Shown: positions 22,701-31,459 of the stretch, piece by piece
How positions within the stretch are numbered: the stretch's first letter is position 1
How the letters are laid out: every line of letters begins with the position of its first letter
Source of the DNA: Rhizophagus irregularis
Taxonomy: Eukaryota > Glomeromycota > Glomeromycetes > Glomerales > Glomeraceae
Reading direction: 5' to 3'
Assembly: GCF_026210795.1 (NCBI RefSeq)
Contig: NC_089438.1
Location: 4,547,501-4,611,500, forward strand
DNA length: 64,000 bases
Made by a program: the position numbers and the translations under genes
The notes under the pieces: model-generated
Database searches by the model: none
What the model was told of the DNA's origin: nothing
What the model saw: the letters and a program-made list of their open reading frames with translations, nothing else

Positions 22701-23311
22701 TTTACTTTTCCCTCATTCATGGCTATTCCTTCTTCTTCATATAGTAATTCCCTAAATGTCTTTATTGCTCCTGTCTCTACTCGTAATGGTCCAATTTCTT
22801 TTGATGTGATTCTATACCATTGCCAAAATTTCTCAAACCTTCTTTCAACATCCCAATCTTCCAAAATATATTTGTGTTCTATTAATTCAGGATTTCCAAT
22901 TAATCTATCAAATACTTCATTCCCCAGATTTCTTTCAATACAGTCTCTTACAATTACTAATATAATTGTTCGTAATCCCCTTTCTTTCATTTTTGGTTGT
23001 ATTCTATATCTTATTGATTCCGTTATTCTATCCATTATGTCTCTACATTTCCCTTTATGTATTGTATCTTCCCTTTCTGAATTATTCATACTTAATAAAT
23101 CTAATACTCCCTTAATCGTTACGTCATTGTATATTATTATTGCATCTTCAAATTTAAATAACGCGTCCCAAAATTTCTTGAATACTATTGGTTCATTTAC
23201 TATTGGATAACATAATTCACAATTTAAACATTCATCCAATTCTTCCGTTCCTAATTCGTGTTCCTCTTTATGTGTTCTATATTCGCTTTCCCATTGATGG
23301 TACCATTCCAT
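19718..23311 (-). CDS. Gypsy2 giant Gag with N-terminal Cys-rich extension
   Basis: 1197 residues from ATG. About 640 N-terminal residues are acidic and contain three CxxC-type clusters (CLNCELC; CEKC...CGEC; CERC...CKDC), separated by repeat-like EE/LTSMG segments that look internally duplicated. The capsid-like part follows (GTISIPLFYGREDEDVTDW, RLTREDVRRKKM-type helices, then EEYTRRFRQILR). Near residue 1010 is one CCHC knuckle, CFGCNRVGHYKNNC, for RNA binding. The C-terminus is Tyr/Asp-rich. A normal Ty3/gypsy gag is 300-500 residues, so the extension is unusual. The paired CxxC units suggest metal-binding modules; their role is unknown. Confidence 0.88.
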   Translation of the reverse strand: MEWYHQWESEYRTHKEEHELGTEELDECLNCELCYPIVNEPIVFKKFWDALFKFEDAIIIYNDVTIKGVLDLLSMNNSEREDTIHKGKCRDIMDRITESIRYRIQPKMKERGLRTIILVIVRDCIERNLGNEVFDRLIGNPELIEHKYILEDWDVERRFEKFWQWYRITSKEIGPLRVETGAIKTFRELLYEEEGIAMNEGKVKELMSEIEYENIHIENVHEYHKNMMQKIIRIFIDTRGFTKEPEDSESEDSPASYELENDSEEELEIIIGDKSWKFSELRRRSNVMDEDQLRYIWKIGIKLMIEMDILVTRIFMDKIQEIEELDEREKELRIKEWLEKETIRCEKCGNRRFEMDEADSECGECVKEAQKNEQDELIELRNNLEKLGYEIDVSEIQRMKSFGVNNRIIVTKEFVEEYMEMIDLEDKELRKEIHKWLNKNTTWCERCEIRWMNDMFRLGWMDDMSRVRGMVCKDCEEENIDEIDDRVKRLQKIFEDIGTIITEEELLRLTSMGYTDGEILDKEFIEIFQENKDESEKELKKKLDKLLKEQAGIIDSEESGERSDNEESEEDNTDDSEKIGEILSPDERWDEDIENFNKEEFEDEVENGINRGDSDLSQNSDTNSSLNIKNSDNESELSDYNLQDLFQENILNMATEDQVKRLIENALGYPANTLNAAVGAGGSLIDRIENAGNEAGGTISIPLFYGREDEDVTDWVRQFEVAFAAVGKAAGANGVRQAVYAAAHLRGAAAQWYNEMKEVNAGHLVNWADADNDNDLKHRIKRRFTREDVRRKKMLELRKTRQETNESVEEYTRRFRQILRIATRGHALADEYQVDFYIEGLEPTIGYQVRRQNPANLNGAIEIAVREEGAKDEFLRKAIGIPISTKIDIGKDDNRQNMFAKPLNENYEDELAEMFKEKAKISKLERMVANMERRLNDDNRNRYRPNMGRRLNNGNRNSYQPNQNRVPTCFGCNRVGHYKNNCPEGRNARVNMIDEYDDQEEYYYDEYGYEEPQYNGIYYTQGYYDDYEDGELNYHNELYAKDDAVKGRRQSRRTSPIVGYKNNNEEGNLQEELREAGNRMDDREMPSGTTAPNYIPERTEQNGGRPIGPKGMRWSNKRQAYYDPTEGLRKWREAGGPTKPREYGPRLTDGIPPYDIVEDVKNCRANITYGQLINGNVKYHKQLREGTYRPRSINEKN

Positions 23312-24933
23312 TATATGCTTTAGTTAAATTGCTATGAATATCCATCCAGAATCTCAATCAGATTCCTCTCTCTATATATATATATTTCACTCTTATCATT
23401 TCTATTTTTGATCTTCTAAACATTCTTTTATCTTTAAATAGGTTGCTTCTTTCAATCTTTAGATTCCATCCTTCAATTTTTATGTATTCGCTACGCCATA
23501 TTTTACTATTAATTTTTACTGCGCCTCAAAATTTCAAAAATTATTCTAAGTCCACGATCTCCTCAGACTGCGGAGGTTGTTACTGTGCCACAAAGTTTAT
23601 CTTTTGTCACCAAGGTCCATAATCTCACATATCACATTCTAAAATTTATCCCCTATCACCGTGATTCATAATTTCACATATCACATTCTAAAATTTATCT
23701 TTTATCGCCGAGATTCATAATTTCACATATCACATATCACAAACTTTATGAAAATTTTGAAGTTTTAAGGTTTGCAAATTTCCAATCTTTCTTATCATCC
23801 ATATAAATCTTTCTTATTATATATTCTATATTATATAAATTAATCTATAACACACAAAATGTCGTTCTTTTCAGATAAATGTCTTTCTTTTCAAATAAAT
23901 GTTCTTTTTCAAATAAATATTCTTTTTTAAATAAATGTTCTTCTTTTAAATAAATGTCCTTCTTTTCGGATTTTACTCTATTATTAAATACTGCACGTAG
24001 TGTTCATTATACGGCTCGTTAATGTGTAAATATCCTTCTATTTTTTCTTCTTTTAACGGAACATTGTAATGAGAGCGTGAACTAGGACACTACACCAGGA
24101 ACCTTCATCTGAAATGTAGCCTAGGACCTGTAACAATACAACGTATCCATTTTTCCTCCTTCGTTGGCCGACTTGTCTCTTAACGGGTGAATCTAACCTT
24201 CCAAAATCCAGTTTCAAAAGTCATCAGCTATCCATAAAACTCATCTAAACCAACTTATCTTTCCTCAAATTGGTGGACCTATACTGGGCTTATCTCTATC
24301 TTTTTCCCATTGGGTAAAAGCATGATAGTTTACAGGTTTGTCCCATTTTATCCATTCAATGTTTCTTGATAGTAGGTGTCTTTACAATCTTCATTCCCCG
24401 TCCCCAAAGCAATTTGCGCATTATTGAGCTGGGTATCCAGATTTGACGTAACCCATACGTTATAATCTTTAATGTCGAAGAATAAAAATTTTCCAATCTC
24501 GAACATTTATCCAAAATTCAAACTCAGAGGTAACCCATACCACACAGATGAACCCCAGATAATGCATTGGTGTTCTCCCATTATTAATCTTTATTCCAAA
24601 ATTCATCTTTCACTTCCCCATCTCCTTATGAAATTTCTCAGGTACTCTATTCCCGAAAGAAATATTCTTGTGCTTTCTATCGATTAAGTGATTACTTGCA
24701 CAACGACAAACTTCAATCTTTCACCTTTTCAAGTTTTTAACTCAATTAAATCCTTATTGATTTATTGGTTCCCTTTGAACTCGTCAAAACCTGAAATCTA
24801 AAAATAAATTCTAAAATAAAATATTGATTAATAATACCTATCAGTGACTTACTAACGAAATTAAATTTTCATATTCATTATAATAATAATCATGTGATGA
24901 TGATCATTTCCTTTCTTGCGAGCATGCACCATA
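23312..24933 (-). other. Gypsy2 untranslated leader with primer-binding site
   Basis: 1.6 kb between the 5' LTR and gag. The primer site TGGTGCATGCTCGCAAG is at 24931-24915, complementary to a tRNA 3' end ...GCACCA (tRNA not identified). Imperfect repeats of ATTTCACATATCACATTC (23620-23740) and AATAAATGTTCTT (23870-23970) are visible. No supported gene. Confidence 0.75.
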
Positions 24934-26175
24934 TGAGATCCCCCAATTCCCTCTGTCATCAATTTACAGAGTTGCCACATCGAACGGGCATTCTCATGGT
25001 CGAACGAACGAATAAACGAACGAACGAACAATTAAACGAGCGAACAATTAATCAACAACATAATCAAACAACATAATCAACGAACAACATACAACAACAT
25101 ATAACAACAACATTCTTGGTTCACAAAATAAATAGCGTTAGTAATATAAAACGTCGAACGATATAAAATAAAATTTAACTTCTCTAAATTTTCCCCAAAT
25201 TATATCCACTTTTACCTTTAATTTCAAACTTCGATAGCTCTCGCTACGAATTATTACTTTCCAAAAGTGTATATTTAATTCATCTTAAAATTTCCATTTA
25301 TTCAATTAAAATTAATTAAGCAAACATTAATTAAAGTTTAGGGCGAACCTATTACCTTTAATTAACATTAAACTTTACTAACAAATAATTAAAAAATAAA
25401 ACTTATATTTTTATTGAGTTCTGTGGATGAGAACTGTGGAATTACTTTGAATTCCGTTCTCTATATATACAATTTTTATGCTACTTTCTATTCTATCTAT
25501 ATACTATCTTTTATGTTCTTTACATATTATCTTTGAACTATCTTTCTAATATACTATCTATATTTTAAATACGCTATCTTTTAATATGCTATCTTATTTA
25601 TTATCTTTTCTATTATTCAAATATTACATCGTAAAGAAATAATTTATAACCCATCTTTTATGGCTGTGCTATCTTTTCTTTAAAATAATCTTTCAAATAT
25701 TATGTCGTAAAGATATAATTCATCTTTTGTGGCTGTGTTATCTTTTATATATGTTCTTCTTAATATGTTATCTTTTATATTCCATCTTTATGCCATCTTT
25801 TCATATTATCTTCTATATTATTTTGTGTTCTCCAATCTTTCCGACATTATTTTATATATTCTTTTAATCCACTTTATGTGTTTCGCTCATAATCTACCTT
25901 TTGTGGCTTATAATTATTCTTTCTTGTCGTTCTCATTGTTAAAGATCGCTAAGTCGCAAATGATCGACTCTATTTATCCTATTGGTTCTTTGTCAATCAT
26001 TCAATAAATATTACATCATGTAGATCATTACTCTTCTTAAATGTTTATCCTTTTCGGCTAATTATTTATCCATCCACACCAATCCACGATTAATTTGTTC
26101 GTTCTTAATACTTGATAATTACATTTGGCGGTTGAATTTTATCATCTTTTCGTGCTTGATATTCGGCCGTTTACA
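24934..26175 (-). repeat. Gypsy2 5' LTR
   Basis: 1242 bp, same length and sequence as 14486-15727 as far as compared. Followed on the plus strand by GCGT, the target duplication. Confidence 0.95.
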
Positions 26176-27032
26176 GCGTGCATGATTAAATGATTAAATG
26201 ATTAAATCACATGCAAGGATCAGCCTAATTTGATTGGCCAGAAAATACGATATCGTAAAATTACGGAAATCCGCATTTTAAAAAATTATGTATATTGTAC
26301 AGCGGGTGTGACATAAATAAATCGTGACTGAAATTTGTGTTCAATTTGTGTTCAATTTGTGTTCAATTTGTGTTGATAATTCTGGTAAAAAATTATTAAT
26401 TTTGGCCAAATTTCGTTAAATTTGTTAAATTTGTGTTGAGTTTGTGTTGAATTTGTGTTGCGTAATTTTTTATTTATCACAAGGGGATGATATTTAGTAA
26501 TTGCATGTACGACGTACAAGATTTTTTTTTATGATTTTTTTAAGAAATGTACGCAAAATATTTAATCAGAATATAATTGTTTTATTTTTAAATATGATAT
26601 ATTGATTTTTTTTTAAAAAAAAAATTGATTTTTTTAAAATTCAATAGAATGTGCTAATAATAAATTGGTTTATTTTTAAATATAATATATTGATATTTAT
26701 ATTTAAATAACCAAAACATGTACATGATTTTTAATTATTTTTAATTGAAATCAAACTAAGATTTTTTTTAAAAAAAAATTAAAATAAATTAAGTGATTTA
26801 TATTTATATTTAGAATCATGATATTTATATTTAGATAATCCATATCCGCATGAGATTTAATTAATATGTTTAATGATGAAAAGTCTAATAAATTAAATTT
26901 TAATTGAAACGAGAAATAAAATCAAACCAAAGAGGTATTGTTCAAATTTTATTTAAAGTGACATTTTACGACTTTCTTTCAAATTTTTACTCATCCCAAA
27001 ATCAAATTATAAAAATAAAATCAAATCTAATA
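26176..27032. other. Right arm of TA element, upstream of DNA-binding gene
   Basis: AT-rich. ATGATTAAATG is repeated three times near 26185 and an 11-bp unit TTCAATTTGTG about four times at 26338-26375. Presumed promoter region of the gene at 27033; no specific site can be named. Confidence 0.5.
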
Positions 27033-27673
27033 ATGCCTCGCCAAACACGTCGTCGTTCCTATAACGTCCATTGGAACTGGGCTATGATGGACGAACTTGT
27101 CGACATACGCCGCGACAGAAACCGCGCCTACCATAATATTAATGGTAGAAGCCGCCATGATTTTTGGGACTCTGTTGCCAATAGGTTCATATGACTAATA
27201 TCTATAATTTTCTTTAAGAAAGAATTTAAATTCAAATTAACCAATCCATTTAATTGAATCAGAATAAATAGAATATTTCGAACGAGGGTTTCCGGGCAAC
27301 AGTGCAGCCAAAAGTGGAGGAACCTCGTCAGGGATTACCATGTAAGTAAATAAATAAAATTACATTCATTTAAATTAAATGTATTTACCGAATATTCAAA
27401 CTGATTTTGATATTTAGAACTATGTCCTTTATCGTAATGGTACCCCTGATCGGCCTGGGCGGCGGCTGTGGACGCGTACCGGCCAAAGATATTATCGCGA
27501 ATTTAGAACGAGATTTTGGGAGAGGCCGGGTAATTATACTATAATAAAATTTTATAATTAATATTACATTCTATTTTACGTTCACATTTTAAATTTGATA
27601 AATTTGATCAATTTTAGATACGCGTGACGATCGTAGGAGAAGGAGAAACTTACCTACGTATCGTAGAAGATAA
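27033..27673 (+). CDS. Trihelix/MADF-like (Myb-SANT) DNA-binding protein of the TA element
   Basis: Four exons (27033-27184, 27272-27341, 27418-27529, 27618-27673) give 129 residues; phases agree and the sum is 130 codons. Splice sites are GTTCAT, GTAAGT, GTAATT and AG acceptors. The domain has the tryptophan pattern of trihelix/MADF proteins: HWNWAMMDELVDI, HDFWDSVANRI, then SGQQCSQKWRNLVRDYHNYV. Arg-rich ends (RQTRRR; RRRRRN...YRRR) suit DNA binding and nuclear import. The codons are much richer in C and G than the surroundings, which suggests separate origin or selection. Likely role: binding the element's own subterminal repeats, or a domesticated regulator; both are inference. Exon 1's GTTCAT donor is the weakest splice call. 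Confidence 0.7.
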
Positions 27674-28055
27674 TTATTTTTATTTTTTTATTTATTAAGT
27701 GAGTAGCTAGGCCCAGTCCGTACCAAATATCGGCTGGAGACTCACGTTTTTTTTGGGCTGTGACTGATACTGACGTCCACGCCGTACAGCCTGGGTACTA
27801 TTTTATAAAATAGTAGCGAACAAGTATCAAATGTATATTTTTTTATTAAGTTATAATAAAAATTAGAATTTACTTTAATTTTTAACATAAAAATTGTAAA
27901 TAATAAAAAATTCGTAAATAAAAATAAATTTGCTTTCCCAAACTTAAAAAAAAAGGTGTTTATATAAAAGAAAAGGTGTTTATATTATTTTTGATTATTC
28001 AATAGTATCACATGCCCCTTGTATACGTTCTACTGCATACGCAGTTTACAATCTC
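27674..28055. other. 3' region of the DNA-binding gene
   Basis: 27700-27830 is GC-richer than its surroundings and can fold: GGCTGT (about 27755) pairs with ACAGCC (about 27787), and CTATTTTATAAAATAG (about 27799-27814) is a perfect palindrome. It may be a 3' UTR structure or terminator; nothing else is seen. Confidence 0.35.
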
Positions 28056-28510
28056 GTAAATTTTCGAAACGGAATATTACGCAGGTTTACAGTCTCGTAA
28101 ATTTTCGAAATATTTCAACCGTAATATTACGCAGGTTTACAGTTTCGTAAATTTTCAAAATATTTTAACCGTAATATTACGCAGGTTTACAGTCTCGTAA
28201 ATTTTCGAAATATTTCAACCGTAATATTACGCAGGTTTACAGTCTCGTAAATTTTCGAAATATTTTAACCGTAATATTACGCAGATTTACAGTCTCGTAA
28301 ATTTTCGAAATATTTCAACCGTAATATTACGCAGGTTTACAGTTTCGTAAATTTTCGAAATATTTCAACCGTAATATTACGCAGGTTTACAGTTTCGTAA
28401 ATTTTCAAAATATTTCAACCGTAATATTACGCAGGTTTACAGTTTCGTAAATTTGCAGAATATTTTGACCGTAATATTGCGTAAATCTTACGATATTGTA
28501 AACTTACGTA
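28056..28510. repeat. 50-bp subterminal tandem repeats (about nine units)
   Basis: Exact 50-bp spacing of GCAGGTTTACAGT (28081, 28131, 28181, 28231, 28281, 28331, 28381, 28431), each with CGTAATATTACG and TTTTCGAAATATTT palindromic cores and one or two base changes. More degenerate units reach toward 28620. Likely transposase or DNA-binding-protein sites of the TA element. Confidence 0.85.
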
Positions 28511-28658
28511 ATATTTTAACCGTAATATCACATAAATCTTACGAAATTGTAAACTTACGTAATATTTTGAAATTTTTCGAAATATTATGCCATAAACTTT
28601 CATAAACTTACAAAATCGTAAACTTACGCAATTTTTCGCGCTATAAAATTTCCTGATG

Positions 28659-29337
28659 TAGTTATCTCCATATCTAGATCTTTTAACAAGGACAGGGAGA
28701 TAATACTACCAGCTGATCCTGAATCCAAGATCAACGGAAATTGTATATGTTTGATCAAAGCATCACAATACAAGGCGGAAGACTTGCTAGCACTTGATGT
28801 GTTCGCCTGCATCAAATCTTGTAGTTCCGCTATACCTCCATCTTCTGGCATCTCGTTATTAACAGTGTTCCTGGTTTGAATTTTCTCAGGATCCTCATCC
28901 TTTTTTCGTATAACCAGTTTTCGTAGCTGTTTTGCTATCGTTAGACCGAACTTAGGATTCATCGCCAACAATTGTCCATTCGTGATGTTGGCTACCTGGT
29001 CGAAAAACTGTTGCAGGGTATAGGGTTCAACCATCTTATTGATCGGAGCGGTAGTGGTGGATTTCTTTTTGGTATTTTTTTGTAATACCGTTTTTCTGGG
29101 TTCCGCAGTTTTTACGGGTTGTTTCTTCTTCGGATAAAATTGTGTAGCCCATATCTGAGCTTCATTCTCTTCTACCGTTTTATCCTTTGCTATTCCTTCT
29201 AAAGGATTTAACCTGGTTTTGCTTCTCGTAGTTCTCGTAGCGGGATAAGTTTCTAATAATGTAAGGTTTGAGGGAATTGTATATTGGCTTGTACTCTCAC
29301 CCTCATGAGGTACACCTCCTAGTTTAAAGATTGATCC
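28659..29337 (-). pseudogene. Gypsy1 protease N-terminal part (pol frame start)
   Basis: The pol frame is open from 29337, overlapping gag by 19 bases, and runs into the protease active site LILDSGSAGSIISLSLL (DSG form). It is cut at 28660 by the TA element after MEIT; the remainder is at 13239. A Lys/Thr-rich linker of about 95 residues precedes the protease. No stop lies within this half. Confidence 0.88.
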
Positions 29338-30395
29338 TTATCAGTTTCTTGTGGGACTAATTGGGCTAGTAATTGTTGTATTTGGGCGAGTTGATTATTA
29401 TTGGAATTGCCTACACTAGTTGGTTGAGGATTAGATCTTCCTTCACCATTGTTTGCGACTGATGTCGTATTGTTATTTCGGTCAGGGCAATTCCTTACTA
29501 TGTGCCCAGGCTGTCCACAGGAGTAACAAACGATCCTTCTATTTAACGATTGTTGAGGCTGCGGCGTCACTTGCTGCGGATTTCGATAATTGTTTCCCCT
29601 ATATCCCTTATTTCCAGTACTCAACTGTTGCACCTGTCTAGTCAAATCTTGAATGGCTTTGTATAGGTCTTCCATCTGAGTATTAGTGCCTGCAGGAGCG
29701 AATTTATTAAGATATGCGTTTACCGCATGTTGGTCTTGATGGGTTAACTCATAGGCCTTCGCTCGGTCTACTGCGGCATTCCAAGTCTGATCGTTATGGG
29801 GCTTTACGGTGACGTACAAGTCAGGCAACAGCCCGTTAACAAATTTACGAGCTTTAATAGCTTCTGGATATGCGAAGGCGTTAGTTTCCACCCTTCTATA
29901 CAATTCTTGTAGAGCAGCGACGTATGTGTTTACGTCTTCGCCAGGCTGCTGTCTTCTTTGTTCCAATTCTGTGGTCCAGATTTTGATCAAGGTTTGCATT
30001 CTGAAGGCAGCGGGGAAATTCACTATAAAATCGGTATTGTTATTGTTGCCAGTCCATGCAACAATCTTATTCGGATTATTATTTGGTAATGCTTGATTGG
30101 CATTCCACCAAGTAGAGGCAGCTCCTTTTAGGTATGCTGGTACGACTTCTAATTTTCGTACATTTGCAATACCATTTGCATTACAGGATCTGGTGAAATC
30201 CTCTAACCACGCAACTGGGTCCTGGTTGCTGCCATAGAAATATGGCAACTCGGCCACCTTTCCTTCTCGTCTAGGCGGGTTGGCAATGGCCTGTGTGTTT
30301 CCGGCCAAAGCATTGTTGGTGTTAGGTAATGCTTGGGTCAATGCAGCAATTGCTGCGCGTAATTGCTGAAAGTCCTGTTGGTTAGGTTGTGCCAT
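29319..30395 (-). CDS. Gypsy1 Gag
   Basis: 358 residues from the ATG at 30395. It has Ty3/gypsy capsid features (VAELPYFYGSNQDPVAWLEDF, AYLKGAASTWW, EDVNTYVAALQELYRRV) and one CCHC knuckle, CYSCGQPGHIVRNC, near residue 305. An in-frame TGA at 30468-30470 separates it from a further upstream in-frame ORF. The codons between are all sense, so the original Gag may have been longer. It ends at TAG 29319-29321, right after a slippery heptamer. Confidence 0.9.
   Translation of the reverse strand: MAQPNQQDFQQLRAAIAALTQALPNTNNALAGNTQAIANPPRREGKVAELPYFYGSNQDPVAWLEDFTRSCNANGIANVRKLEVVPAYLKGAASTWWNANQALPNNNPNKIVAWTGNNNNTDFIVNFPAAFRMQTLIKIWTTELEQRRQQPGEDVNTYVAALQELYRRVETNAFAYPEAIKARKFVNGLLPDLYVTVKPHNDQTWNAAVDRAKAYELTHQDQHAVNAYLNKFAPAGTNTQMEDLYKAIQDLTRQVQQLSTGNKGYRGNNYRNPQQVTPQPQQSLNRRIVCYSCGQPGHIVRNCPDRNNNTTSVANNGEGRSNPQPTSVGNSNNNQLAQIQQLLAQLVPQETDKDQSLN
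29322..29328 (-). promoter_or_regulatory. -1 ribosomal frameshift site U UUA AAC (gag/pol)
   Basis: On the minus strand gag reads T TTA AAC TAG. TTTAAAC is a canonical X XXY YYZ slippery heptamer. A -1 slip avoids the TAG and enters the pol frame exactly. The gag/pol overlap is only 19 bases and contains this site, so the match is unlikely to be chance. A CCTCATGAGG palindrome lies shortly downstream, but I cannot show a stimulatory structure. Confidence 0.8.
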
Positions 30396-30467
30396 GTTAA
30401 TCACCGGTAGGGCTACTGGAGCTGGGTTATTTGGTGTATCGTATATAGGTGGTAATGGAATGTGAAA

Positions 30468-30944
30468 TCAGGGAATATCTTCCTCGGAATTTTCAGTTTC
30501 GGTGTCACTTAAAACTTCAGGTTCTGGTGAGGTGGTAGTTTCACTAACTTGATAAAGGACTTCGTTAGGGTCCTGTTGAAATCCGTTAGTTAGGTTATAG
30601 GCTTTGATAAGGTCCTGACGCAATAGAGTATAATCTATTGTTGGTTCTATATCAGCGTATCGGATGCTGAACAATAGGTTATGTATAGCGTTATCGATAT
30701 CTGTGTTAGTAATCGAATACGCAACCTCTTCAAAATATTGTTGAGTGTATCGGGTGTATTCTACAACCGGATAGTTGGAGGAAATCCAATCCAAAAACTG
30801 CTGAAAAGTGGGTGTTAAGGGAATTTCTGATGGGTAACAGTTATTACACGAAAGGTCACGATGATAGGCGGTTACGTTATCTAGCCCTAACTGTCTATGT
30901 ATAGCGTCGTGTATAGTATTATGATCAAAATGATTTTGGAACAT
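30468..30944 (-). pseudogene. Gypsy1 5' ORF, in frame with gag
   Basis: 158 residues from the first ATG (the open frame extends to 31034 inside the LTR without ATG). It carries CNNCYPSE, a QQFLDWISSNYP segment and an acidic Thr/Ser/Glu tail. It shares the reading frame of gag and is separated only by TGA; if that was CGA, the two formed one Gag of about 540 residues. No family recognised. Confidence 0.55.
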
Positions 30945-30979
30945 AAAAAGGGGATTAAAGGTAGGGATCGGAAATTTCT

Positions 30980-30993
30980 GGCAGAAGGCACCA
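30980..30993 (-). other. Gypsy1 primer-binding site
   Basis: Minus-strand TGGTGCCTTCTGCC begins three bases inside the 5' LTR; complementary to a tRNA 3' end in GCACCA. tRNA not identified. Confidence 0.6.
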
Positions 30994-30996
30994 ATT

Positions 30997-31459
30997 TGTT
31001 GTATCAGTTCTTTACGCTTAAAAATATTAAGCAATTTGTATGGTTAGGTAGCAGAAGGTTTATGTAGTGTATAGACAAACAATACATCAAAATTTATCCG
31101 ATCAGACGTGTTGTATAGCGCTGTACGTCGGCATATACTTCCAAACACGAATAAAGGATTTCACTTGATAAAAACTTATCAATTTATAACTTTAAATAAA
31201 ACTTTATTTATTCCCTAACATTACAACAAGAAAATTGACCTATATTTATAATAAATTATACATATATGAAGAAATTTAATATATTTACTATGTATAATAT
31301 GACTAACATGTTCAATACGTTGATCATAACCAACATGTTAATCAGGTTCGACATGTTAATCATGTTCGGCATATTAATTATGTCCGACATGTTAATCATG
31401 TTAAACATTTGCAACATCGATCAATTTCGGAGTGGCACATGATGATCGCCGACATGACA
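30997..31459 (-). repeat. Gypsy1 5' LTR
   Basis: 463 bp, near-identical to 9002-9458. Followed by CTAT (31460-31463), the target duplication. Confidence 0.93.

Larger units (their letters stand above)
14486..26175 (-). mobile_element. Gypsy2: intact Ty3/gypsy element with a dNMP-kinase-like domain
   Basis: 11,690 bp. The 1242-bp LTRs (14486-15727 and 24934-26175; TGAGATCC...GTTTACA) read the same over all stretches I compared, and are flanked by GCGT (14482-14485 and 26176-26179). On the minus strand it carries gag (19718-23311), protease (19208-19717), RT-RNase H-kinase (17091-19148) and integrase (15804-17030), all with long open frames. The primer site TGGTGCATGCTCGCAAG (24931-24915) and the purine tract GAAGAGGGGGATAA beside the 3' LTR are in place. 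Matching LTRs and open frames point to a very recent insertion and probable activity. Confidence 0.95.
13242..28658. mobile_element. TA-target DNA element carrying a DNA-binding gene (hosts gypsy2)
   Basis: The ends are inverted: CATCAGGAAATT at 13242 and AATTTCCTGATG ending at 28658. The near-inverted region runs on for about 40 bp (GCGAAAA, GCAAGTTTAC). A TA lies on each side (13240-13241 and 28659-28660). Deleting the element and one TA rejoins gypsy1's protease in frame (MEIT then RASKT), which confirms both borders. Without gypsy2 the element is about 3.7 kb. Its only gene seen is the four-exon trihelix/MADF-like gene at 27033-27673; no transposase is visible, so it is probably non-autonomous or of an unusual type. 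TA duplication suggests a Tc1/mariner-like mobiliser (inference). Confidence 0.85.
9002..31459 (-). mobile_element. Gypsy1: Ty3/gypsy LTR retrotransposon (split by nested elements)
   Basis: LTRs at 9002-9458 and 30997-31459 (TGTTG...TGACA) are flanked by CTAT target duplications. The element is on the minus strand, in the order gag, protease, RT, RNase H, integrase, extra ORF. Excluding the 15.4-kb DNA element at 13242-28658 it is about 7.04 kb, a normal size. The primer site TGGTGCCTTCTGCC (30993-30980) follows the 5' LTR after three bases. The purine tract AGGGAGGGGATGA directly precedes the 3' LTR. Integrase follows RT-RNase H, which defines Ty3/gypsy. The LTRs differ by small indels and a C/T change, and pol has several stops, so this copy is not autonomous now. 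Confidence 0.95.

Noticed and set aside
19807-23210. Long plus-strand frames opposite gypsy2 gag and pol
   Set aside because: Antisense shadows of the coding strand; Leu/Ser/Phe-rich without domains.
28056-28510. CRISPR-like regular repeats
   Set aside because: Units are directly contiguous 50-bp tandem repeats without unique spacers, in a eukaryotic transposon end.
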